NCBI GenBank assembly: GCA_022225965.2
Contig: JAKJXP020000006.1
Span: 372,001-436,000 of the forward strand
Source: Diatrype stigma
Taxonomy: Eukaryota > Ascomycota > Sordariomycetes > Xylariales > Diatrypaceae
Direction of reading: 5' to 3'
Length of the DNA stretch: 64,000 nt
Shown piece by piece: positions 54,842-64,000 of the stretch. Made by a program: the position numbers and the translations under genes. The notes under the pieces are model-generated. The model ran no database searches and was not told the origin of the DNA. It worked only from the letters and a program-made list of their open reading frames with translations. Each line of letters begins with the position of its first letter. Positions within the stretch are counted from its first letter, which is position 1.

Positions 54842-55410
54842 GATTGATTGCTTTTTTTTTGCCTTTTGGGTCTTGCCTCTGCTGGATGGCTAATATTTTG
54901 CTTAATATCTCCTCTTCCCTATACTGGCTGTTCTTGGTCAGATTGCCTTGTTGGTTATGCCCGGGGCCCTTGCGTGAAAATTTAGAAGATAAGATGGTAA
55001 ATAAGGGGTGGAAGCGGGAATGTCAAAGGTATGCTCGTGGTGGATTGAGGTTACACGAGGATATGGGTCCCTAATGTACGTGATGTAGGTTGGTATATGG
55101 AGGGATGAATGGTGCTAGATACAATAGCTAGCAATGACTAGGATGGCTGAAAGCTTGAACTCGCCCTTACACTATATAAAGGAGGTCGAGGTAATTCTGT
55201 ATATAAATAGATGATAAACTCAAGAACCAGACCACCTACTTACTCTAGGGGGGACTATAATAAGACGTTGGAGGTTCCTTGCTCAGCTCGGGCAAAATAG
55301 AACTGGATGTATATATATCTTGGTTATGGGTATGAAGAGTATGGGGTATGGAAGTTCGGATGGAAGGGTGCTAGCCGATCCAACCAGTAGTTCCAAGCCG
55401 CGGCCGGTAG

Positions 55411-55429
55411 TGGTGGTGGTGGTGGTGGT
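55411..55429. repeat. TGG trinucleotide repeat
   Basis: About six copies of TGG in non-coding DNA upstream of malate synthase. Confidence 0.8.
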
Positions 55430-56979
55430 TGTCGTGGTCCTTCTAGCCGGGAGTGGGGAAAAGAAGAGGCGAACGGGACGAAGTGTCAACGTCAAGAGCT
55501 TGTGAATGTCAACTTACAGCCTGGAAAAGTGTGGGGAAGTTGCCGTCGTAGCAGCAGGCGAGCTTGAATTATTGCCAATTGTGTGTCAATGTGTAGTAGA
55601 GTGCGGTTCGTTTCAATTTATTATATTTCATTCGTTGCCGTGCTGCTCTGCTGGACGGAGCTCCTCCTTATCATGAACGGCTTGGGGCCCGGGGCTATAT
55701 AATCAAGTGTGCATGTGATGGGAGGTAGGTATATCCCGGTTGACGAACGAACTCGGCCGACCAATACACGACTTACAACCTGCCTACTGTACCCAGAGAC
55801 ACATTCTCTTACGTATGGATATGGAAGAGTTCGCTAGTCAGGTATACACATAGCAGTAGTCCGTGCCGCCTCCAGCATTCCCCAGGTCCGTTACCGTTAC
55901 CGAGCCTACTAGGCGTGCTAGTGCGAGCATTGTGGGGTTGTTCGGCGCACCTACGGAACTGCATGTATCTACAATCATAGGTATTGGACCTCAGGAGCTG
56001 CCACTCCAGGCTGCTGGGAGGCATGTGTGTGGATGTATGTATGTAGGTAGGTACCTAATGGATCCATCTTCTCGGGTGTGTTCATCATGACGGCATCCTT
56101 CTCCCCAGAGCCGAGAGATAGGTACCTACCTGGTAGGCGTGGTAGGCTATTGTTACCTTAGTACGTGAATAGTGATAAGTCATGGCACCCTTTCTCCCAT
56201 GTTTCCGACTACCCATCACGCACGACAAACACAAACCGAGAAACGTACTGGATACTCACTTTCCCCGTAACTACGGAAATCGTTCGTGGAAATAGAGTAG
56301 AGTACCTAAACCGACCTGATGAACTGTGCATAGTAGGTAAGTATGCAGGGCTGAACATCTGAAGGGGCGTAGGATCCCGAAGCGCCGAGCTACCTATCTC
56401 ACTTCTTATCAGAAGCCCCATCAGAAGCTCCAGTTTCTTGCCGAGGTCGGATGGCAGCGCTAAAGAGATCCCCGGGCCCGGACGGGGAGAACCCCAGGAG
56501 ACTGCCGACACTTTCCGGCATCTGCCGAAGCTGCGAATAATGCGCAAGAGACCTACTACCTACTCCTTACTGTTTCCATTGTTTATAGTTATGCCCTTTT
56601 GGCACCTTGGACAAAATGATGCATCTTGCTATACGCAAGTTATACGTAGCTCCGCTCCTTTAGCATCGCAGTGCAAAATTCGGGAAGAAGTCCTAGTTAT
56701 ACGGAGTGCAAACCGAATTTTTAGGGAAGACATGATTAGTTATAATTGACATCTCAAATCACGTCACGCTCTGAAAGTAACGAATTCCGAACTTCTGGCA
56801 GCTCCGAAGAGACTATATCCCCCTGGCAAGATTATCTTATTCTTGTTCATCTGATTCGTTCTTTTATGACCACTTAGTTAGTGTATATGTACATTCTACG
56901 ACAGGTACAAGAGATCCGAAATCGGCATCGGCTTGTGTACAATGGCGCAAGTGTTCTTTTCTTCCCCACGAGCATCGGA

Positions 56980-56992
56980 GGGGGGGGGGGGG
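56980..56992. repeat. Poly-G tract of 13 bases
   Basis: A homopolymer of 13 G lies just downstream of the fumarase stop codon; sequencing length error is possible here. Confidence 0.85.
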
Positions 56993-57050
56993 CTTTCTAT
57001 GTATGGTATGATATTTTGCTCCGCATTTTATTTTATTCTTAGAAATAAAA

Positions 57051-58911
57051 TCAACCCTTGTAAGGCTTAGGCCCGACCATGAGCTCGGGCTTGACGAGGG
57101 CGTCGAACTCCTCTTCGTTCAGGGCCTGGAGCTCGAGCGCGCTCTGCTTCAGCGTGAGGCCCTTCTTGTGCGCATTCTTGGCGACCTTGGACGCCATGTC
57201 GTAGCCGATCTTGGGGTTGAGGCAGGTGACCAGCATGAGCCTAGATTTAGTTTATCGCCGTTGATTAGCCAGCTATCCTTTCCTTTCCATTTCCATTTCA
57301 TAGCGATATATATCTATCATCAAAGTATAGATTTCAAAGGGATTGTGGGACACTTACGATTCCTTCATGATGCTCGAGATCTTCTCCTCGTTGGCCTGCA
57401 GGCCCGCGACGAGGTTCTTCTCGAACGAGGCCATGCCGTCAGCCAGCAGGCGGGAGCTGTGCAGCAGGTTGCGGATGATCAGGGGCTTGTAGACGTTGAG
57501 CTCGAACTGGCCGTTCATGCCGCCGATGGTGGTCGCCACGTGGTTGCCCATGACCTGGGCGCACACCATGGTCAGGGCCTCGCACTGCGTCGGGTTGACC
57601 TTGCCCGGCATGATGCTCGACCCGGGCTCGTTCTCCGGCAGGATCAGCTCGCCGAGGCCGCACCGCGGCCCGCTGCCCAGGTACCGCACGTCCTGCGCGA
57701 TCTTGGTGAGCGAGGCCGCGAGCGTGTTGAGCGACCCGTGCGCCTGCACCACGGCGTCGTGCGCCGCCAGCGCCTCGAACTTGTTCGGCGCCGTCGTGAA
57801 CTCCGTGCCCGTCATGCGGCTGACCTCGGCGGCGATGGCCTCGGCGAAGCCCTCGAACGTGTTGATGCCCGTGCCGACGGCCGTGCCGCCCTGGGCGAGC
57901 AGGCGCAGGTCCGGCAGGGAGCTCTCGACGCGCTTGATGCCGAAGTCCAGCTGCGCCACGTAGCCGGAGAACTCCTGCGCCAGGGTCAGGGGCGTGGCGT
58001 CCTGCAGGTGCGTCCGCCCGATCTTGATGATGTTCTTGGCGGCGAACTCGTCGACCTTCTGCTGCAGGGCGGCGCGCAGGCTCCGGATGGCCGGCAGCAG
58101 GCTGCCCTCGAGCTCGAGCACGGCCGCGATGTGCATGACGGTGGGGAAGGTGTCGTTGGACGAGGCGGAGCGGTTGACGTGGTCGTTCGGGTGGACGGGC
58201 TTCTTGCTGCCCTTGGTGCCACCGAGGATCTCGATCGCACGGTTCGAGATGACCTCGTTGGCGTTCATGTTGGACTGCGTGCCGGAGCCGGTCTGCCAGA
58301 CGACGAGGGGGAAGTGGTCCATAAGCTTAAGATCGGCCACCTCCTTGGCGGCCTGCTGGATCGCCTTGCCAATCTTCTCATCTAACATCGCGCAGGCGCA
58401 TTCTGTAAGCTACACCGTATGTATATCCAGCCAGATAGATAGATAGATAGCCAGTCTAGACCATAGATAGCCATGATATTTACATACCCAAGCCGTATTT
58501 CATGTTTACCGTCGCAGCAGCGCCCTTGAGGATACCAAAAGCCTTGATCACCGGGGGCGGCATGCGATCCTGGGGCTGGTTGATGCGGAAGTTCTCGAGG
58601 GACCGCTCAGTCTGGGCGCCCCAGTACTTGTCGGCGGGGACCTGGATCTCGCCAAAGGCATCGCTCTCGGTTCTCGTGCTGGCGGCCATTCTGACGGCGG
58701 TTGCGTGGAGGTTTCTTCGGAATTGGAGGGGGGCGGCGGACTTGGGGGATGATGCGGAGGGCGAGGTCGAGATGGTGGCATATGACGATGGTGTGGAGGC
58801 AGAGCGGGAGGATGAGGAGTAACCACATGCAGCCGAAAGGAATCGTGGAGCTGCCGCCGTCCTCGGCACAAGCAGCTTCCTAGCGACAGAACCGGCACCC
58901 GATCGAAGCAT
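57051..58911 (-). CDS. FUM1: Fumarase (class II fumarate hydratase), three exons
   Basis: Converts fumarate and malate in the TCA cycle. Exons: 58911-58488, 58402-57358 and 57240-57051, total 552 residues. The class II signature [11 protein letters not shown] lies at 402-412; THLQDATP near 272-279 and [18 protein letters not shown] near 180-196 are also intact. Residues 1-74 are rich in Arg, Ser and Ala with no acid until later and precede [10 protein letters not shown], a mitochondrial presequence. A second Met at 75 ([13 protein letters not shown]) begins the mature-like part and could give a cytosolic form, since fumarase is dual-located in fungi. Intron 1 holds a GATA microsatellite. A short segment ECACAM bridges exons 1 and 2, as expected from phase but not strongly conserved. 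Confidence 0.95.
58433..58450. repeat. GATA microsatellite in fumarase intron 1
   Basis: Four and a half AGAT units inside the first intron. Confidence 0.85.
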
Positions 58912-60577
58912 GTTTGCGACCGGCAGACCCTCTCTTCTTCGTTTTGGAGAATGTTACTTTGTATACCGGCACACCTTTCTTTCACCTTCGCAATAGAAGG
59001 GGCTCCAGGCCAATCAATTGGCTACCGAGTATTTCGTATAAGTCCTGGTAGGCGTCAGACTGCTCTCTCTGATACGTTAATTGTTAATTCTTAATTGATT
59101 GTTGATTGTTGAATTGAGTTTGAAGCTTATTATGTGTAGTTTAGCTACCTGCTAGTCACCCAGGGTACTCGAGCAGACGCTTTATGTCACCTTTCTCCAA
59201 AATGCGCGAAAAAGGGGAAGCAAAAAAATTAATGGACACCTGGGCACTCACTACTGTATGTACAATACGAAATAGCTCCGGGCTAGGTAAGAGCTTAAGA
59301 TGCGCTGCAATTGAGCTTCCGAACTTCCAGATTCGAACAGATTTCGGCCTAGCAGATGAGGCAATGTTGTGGTTAATTATTATTATTGTAGACTGGCTTT
59401 CCGCTGGTCCAGCACCAGAAAGGTTCGACAAGACGGCATTACGTGTGAAGCCGGTCCGAAAACTCCCGTGAAAAGTCTAGGACATTCTAAGGGGTTCAAT
59501 TCCCTCAATTGGCAGGTTAGGGCCCGTCTCTCCGAATACTGCATCGTCGGCACATATAAGTACATACATGTATGTACATGTTCAATGAAGCGTCCCATGC
59601 CCCTCCCCCTAACCCCTATATGAAGGAATATCAGAGTTGTCAGCTTTCAGATGTCACCACCAAACCCACGATAATCGGTATTGTAGGTAGGTTGGTAGGT
59701 AGTTATTCCGAGACTTAAATTGCATTGCAAAGTTTACAGAGCCCGTCACACCGTTCTCGCACCTGAACTCAAGTCATTAAATGGATATGTTACCTGCTGT
59801 ACCTGTAAACTATGGAGCCATGCAATTGGTATTAGTTAAAGAGGATATCTTAACCACAACAACAACAATAGCCCAGCCAGCCAGCATGTCAAGCTCTGCC
59901 ATCGTGCCTCATCCGTCATCCTCTCTGCACATCTTTGCAATTCCGTGAATTACTCGCCGGTTTTCTCCTCAAAATCCAGGCCTGCAGAGAGACAATAACA
60001 CGCCCGTCATCGTCAGGCCTGATCATCATCGTCATCGTTACACCTCATTTCCCTGCGAAAACATATGTATGCATCGCCCTACCATCCGTATCCAGAAGAC
60101 GTGGATAAAATATGCCGACGTCAATCCAGAAAATGGAAAAGCAGTCATCCAACACGTAGACACATTGCCTCCTTCATCCCCCCTCCCTCTTAGCTCATAG
60201 CTCGTTCGTTTCCAGCCTTCTTCATTCATATATCCTGAGAGGGATGCCGATTGGATTCTGCAGGCCCTCTCTCCAAAACAGCGATTGCTCAAGCCAGACC
60301 GTGGACCGTGACTACCGTGGAATGAAAATAGACATATAGAACCAGCGAGAGAAAGAAGAAAAGAAAAAAGAAATCAAACCGTGTACCATGTAGACATCTT
60401 CTCCCTTAAACAAACGCCGGAATACCGACATGTGCTCCGTTGGGAAAAGAGGGGAAACAATGAAAATAGCAAAGTTGTGCTCCAGCCACTGTTCGACAAT
60501 TCGGTCGGTGGTCATTGATTCAGCGGCTCGGCTGCGATAAAAGAGTTGATAATGCCATGGCCGGATAGGGCTATGGC
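58912..60577. other. Intergenic region, 1.7 kb
   Basis: Promoter of fumarase and 3' flank of the kinase gene. A GGGGTTCAATTCCCTC-like segment near 59489-59504 resembles a tRNA T-arm, but no tRNA body surrounds it. No coding gene supported. Confidence 0.4.
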
Positions 60578-63500
60578 TCAAGAGTTGAGTGTTTTGATCA
60601 TCATCTTCGTCTTCCGCTTATCCTCCACAAGGAGACGTCGGCCTTCGAAGACACTGTGCATCGTGTCGACCACCTTGTGGAAGCTGCTAGCAGCACCACG
60701 CTCTTGCGTGACTCGAATGATGCTGAGGTGGTTGCGTCTGCCATGCTCAATGACTGTCATGATCTCAACAGCGAAAGAGACTTCTTTCATATTGAAATCT
60801 AGATGCAAAGCGGTGCTGGTCAGTTTCAAGAGCCATAGTATGGCGAGGGGTGTATAGGATAACTTACGGTTAACTTTTCCTACACGGGCAAACACAATGT
60901 TACGTTGCTTATCCACCTCCACGTCTCGTATTCCATACTTACGCCATTCTCTCAAAAGAATGACAGTCTCTTGACGAGCGCGGGCCCGTGAGATCGAGAA
61001 ACAAAGGTATCTAGTAGCGGGTTTGACTCGAAACAGACGAGCCAACCAGTTCCGCTGAGGCTCGATGTTACGCTTTGGCGCCTGCTCCTCCGGTTTCTGG
61101 TTACGCAAGGTAGGTCTTCCTGGATGACTGAACATCCGAACAGAATCACGGCTAGGAGGCTCCTCAAACTCAGGTCCTAGGCATATGTTAGCGACCAACC
61201 TTAGTATAAAACAAAGTTGGAATTATCTCACCTGCTAACGAAAGTTCCATGCGGGGCTCCTGCTCCCGGTTAAACCGCCAGAATGAAAGATTCAAGCTCT
61301 TCTTCTTCGTCGGCTGAAGAGTATGCTCCGAAGGCGAGGTAGTTCCGGTGTACGTGACGTAGTCGGGGTTACTCGAGACAGAAGTCCCTCGTGAGGCAAC
61401 AACTGCTTCTTTGTCTTTAGAGTTACGTTTAAACCAGGACGGCTTTTTCTTCACAGTGGAAGTGGTGGAAGAAGCCCCCTGGGAAATAATGGAGGGCTCC
61501 TCAGCGATTGGCTCCTCCAGTTCATCTCGTCTGTACTGCTGGCGGAGATCTAAACCTTGGTGCGATTGAGAATTTCCAACAACATGCGGTAAAACCTTTT
61601 TGCGGATCTGGAGAGGCGCCGGGGCCTCAACCCAAGCTGGCTTCTCTGAAGGAGATGTTACCATACGTATGGTACTTTCGCGTTTAGCGAGAAACTCGAG
61701 TCCTTTGCGTTCCTCGAGTAGTGTTGGAAGAGGAACTGAAGTCTCTGTAGGAGCTGAAACGATACGTTGCTTGTAATGAGCTTGGTGGCCATCGTCTTGT
61801 TTGGAGCCCTCGCTGATCGATGGCAAAGGGACTGCATCTCTACCCCATTTCGTGCTGTATTGCGAATAAATTGGTGCTGAGGCTACTCTGCGCTCCGGAT
61901 TGGAGTATTTCGACGACGCCCCGGGCTGGACAATCTGGTCTATATGCGTCAAAACTCGCTCAGCATGTCCAGGGGAGTTGTCAGTATATCCTTGTCCGCT
62001 TTCGGCCTCGTTCTTCACCCTCTCGATCTCTCGCAGAACAGAGGCGCTAGGCGTTGGTGCCTGGGGCAAGGGTCGAGTGTCCCATGGATGGAGGTTATCT
62101 TGACCCCTTTTGGAACCCTGCATGTTAGGAGCAGGAGTACTCATGGGCAAAGGCGACATCCCAGATTTCAGACTGAAACTCATCGTCGAGTTCTTCTCGA
62201 GAGTTGCGTCGCCAAGTGCTGAATCGTTACTTAGCAGTGTACTATTGAACGCATCGTCGCAGTCTTTTGCGATGCTACTGCTGAGATGACGCAGCTCGTC
62301 CATCCAAGCAGGGGGTTCATCACTCATCTGCGGGAGGTTCGCCATGGATTGTATTCCATCACGGCCCCTTCCTGAGTTTCTGGAGAGCCTTGCTCTCTTG
62401 GCCGGACTAGTATGAGCCGTATGATCTCTGTCCACTGTGGTATCATCTCCGGCAATACTAGCAGGTGCACGAGGGGTTCCCTCTTGGTATTGTTCGTTTG
62501 AGCGTCTACGAACATGAGAGAAGTTCACCCCTCTCCTATGGCGAGACGCTACTCGTGTGTAAGGGACGCTCTCACCACTCCTGATCGAATTCAGAGAACG
62601 GCCAGGAACTCCAAGCCCTGACGATGGATTACGCCGCACGCCAGTCCTCGAATAGGTCGAACTGCTTCTCATGGATCCATGTTGTCGAATTACGCGGGTC
62701 GATCGAGTAGAAGCTCTAGCCGAGCTACCATTCCGATGAACCACGATTTTGGCATGGCTTGGGGTCGCTTCAATATCTAGGTTGAGCGAGGACTTGTAGG
62801 GATCGTAGCTCCGAATGGTCGTGCCCGCATCTGTCTTAGTTTCGAGGGCTTCCCCGTCCGCGTCAGTTGCGACAGTGGAGATAACTGTGAACCTCGACGG
62901 TGTCCGCCCAAAATTAGATGGGAACTCCATTGTTGTAACCTTCTTCTTCCAATTCTTTGGGCGAAGATGATGGTAATCGCTTGCTGAGTAGGTCAAGTCA
63001 GTATCGTAGTTTTCTAACCGCTTCTCTCGATACTTGTATAGTAACCAGTAGAACAACTTCTGGTCGTTAGGCCTGTTGATTCAAGTTAGCCTCTCCGGTA
63101 TTCACACAGGTTTGAACAATCATATTCAAGGAACCTCAACATACTCAGGGCTTGTCAGTTTCATAGACAAGAATTTCTCTGAGTATGTGTGCCACAGAGA
63201 TTTGAGCTGTCGTAGGAGCTGCATATCAAGATCTTCTGGGTGGACCTGGTCACATTGGTGGTCGTTATCAATCTCAGGTGGCTGACCCCCGTTCTCTTGC
63301 AGGCTATCGAGGTAGTCGTATTTCCGCATGAGTGGGTGTTTCCAAATCTTCTTTATAGTGATTCGCTTCTCTGGGTCGACCTCGATCATTTTCTTTAGCA
63401 GACTCTTTGCTTCTGGGCTGATCCACTCTGGGATCCTGTACACCCCTTTCTTAGCCATTGCGAGTAGCACCGTAGTGTCGGGGTTATCGAATGGTAAGAG

Positions 63501-64000
63501 ACAGGTAAGCATCGCATACAGGACTACCCCCAAGCTCCATACGTCAACCTTGTCTCCTCTGTATACCTTGTTGCTGACTAGCTCGGGCGCTGCATAGTGT
63601 GGACTGCCACATGATGTTCGTAGTTTATGGTTCGGGCTTTGCTGGATGCATGCCATGCCGAAATCAGCGACTTTGGCCTGACCAAATTCGTTGATGAGGA
63701 TGTTCTCTGGCTTGAGATCACGGTGACAAATGTTGAAGGCGTGGCAGTAGTCCACAGCACTAAGCACCTGACGAAATAGGAACATGGCCTGATCTTCTCG
63801 GAATGGACCATTCTTGTTGATCATGGTAAACAAGTCACCTTCCTTCACGTATTCGAGAACGAGGTAACTATAGAAGTGTTAGTCCAAGAATGCTATAATG
63901 AAAACAGGGATGAAGTTGGGGGCTTAACGTACATCTCTTGTCGGTTCTCCCAGATATCATACAGCTTCACGATGTTGGGATGATCGATCAGCTTCATCAT
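60578..64000 (-). CDS. Hsl1/Gin4/Nim1-type Ser/Thr kinase, 5' end beyond the window
   Basis: Kinase of the Nim1 group (yeast Hsl1, Gin4, Kcc4; fission yeast Cdr1/2), acting at septa or the cortex and relieving Wee1 inhibition. Visible exons: 64000-63933 (partial), 63867-63145, 63072-61232, 61176-60868 and 60798-60578. The phases agree. Kinase motifs: HPNIVKLYDIWENRQEIYL, CHRDLKPEN, VADFGMA and SCGSPHYAAPE, then DKVDVWSLGVVLYAML. After the kinase comes PNDQKLFYWLLYKYREKRLENYD, typical of this group, then a 550-residue Ser/Pro/Arg-rich disordered region. The last 130 residues (ATRYLCFSISRARARQET ... HGRRNHLSIIRVTQERGAASSFH) form a KA1-like membrane-binding domain. The glycine-rich loop and catalytic Lys lie beyond 64000. 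I cannot tell Hsl1 from Gin4 orthology. Confidence 0.92.

Larger units (their letters stand above)
54842..57050. other. Intergenic region, 2.2 kb
   Basis: Promoter of malate synthase and 3' flank of fumarase. It contains a (TGG)n run at 55411-55429 and a G13 tract at 56980-56992. Short frames at 55283-56024 have only low-complexity or unfamiliar sequence. Confidence 0.45.

Noticed and set aside
55320..55505. Frame with a poly-Val run near the TGG repeat
   Set aside because: The run is only the translation of the trinucleotide repeat; nothing else supports a gene.
59489..59504. tRNA T-arm-like segment (GGGGTTCAATTCCCTC)
   Set aside because: No A box or acceptor stem at the right distance on either side.
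1..64000. CRISPR array, bacterial operon or phage
   Set aside because: Introns, peroxisomal and mitochondrial targeting signals and the gene families show nuclear fungal DNA; no spaced direct repeats of CRISPR size were seen.

Overview
The window is chromosomal DNA of a filamentous ascomycete (Pezizomycotina, most likely Sordariomycetes). Genes are split by short introns of roughly 45-120 bases with GT..AG ends, intergenic spacing is loose, and the gene families are typical fungal ones: Hsp70-like ATPase, 2EXR protein, fungal nitrilase, M64 peptidase, P450, Dal5-type and monocarboxylate-type MFS carriers, PTS1 malate synthase. No bacterial, plasmid, phage or CRISPR feature was seen. Exon structures were worked out by eye from splice sites, reading phase and remembered family sequences; no alignment or expression data were available.

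Layout. 1-8.2 kb: NAA50-like acetyltransferase carrying a PCNA-binding (PIP) motif, then glucokinase on the opposite strand. 8.2-16.1 kb: a His-rich protein, a 4.5 kb gene-empty stretch with minisatellites, and an HSPA12-type Hsp70-like gene. 17.4-20.6 kb: a secreted six-Cys protein and a thaumatin-like protein, divergently arranged. 21.3-39.2 kb is accessory and metabolic: a degenerate amidoligase-like protein, a monocarboxylate-type MFS carrier with a 4-nt exon, a 2EXR protein, a nitrilase, a secreted M64 peptidase, a P450, an SDR and a Dal5-type carrier. 40.1-43.1 kb is housekeeping: an ankyrin protein resembling Yar1, RNA polymerase III subunit RPC11 and Mediator subunit MED31. 43.9-50.3 kb: an acidic nuclear-type protein, an eight-Cys secreted protein, a tRNA-like Pol III locus and an acyltransferase-3. 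50.8-64 kb, all on the minus strand: an amidoligase with its catalytic motifs intact, peroxisomal malate synthase, fumarase, and a Hsl1/Gin4-type kinase cut off by the window end.

How they fit together. Glucokinase, malate synthase and fumarase are central carbon genes (glycolysis entry, glyoxylate shunt, TCA cycle). The secreted peptidase, thaumatin-like protein, two small Cys-rich proteins, nitrilase and carriers suit a saprotroph or plant associate that scavenges nitrogen and carbon and meets other organisms. P450, SDR and carrier sit side by side, but there is no PKS, NRPS or terpene synthase core here. The most unusual points are two amidoligase-family proteins (one apparently catalytically dead) about 27 kb apart, the PIP box on an acetyltransferase, several very small exons, and the tRNA-like locus with one A box and two B boxes.
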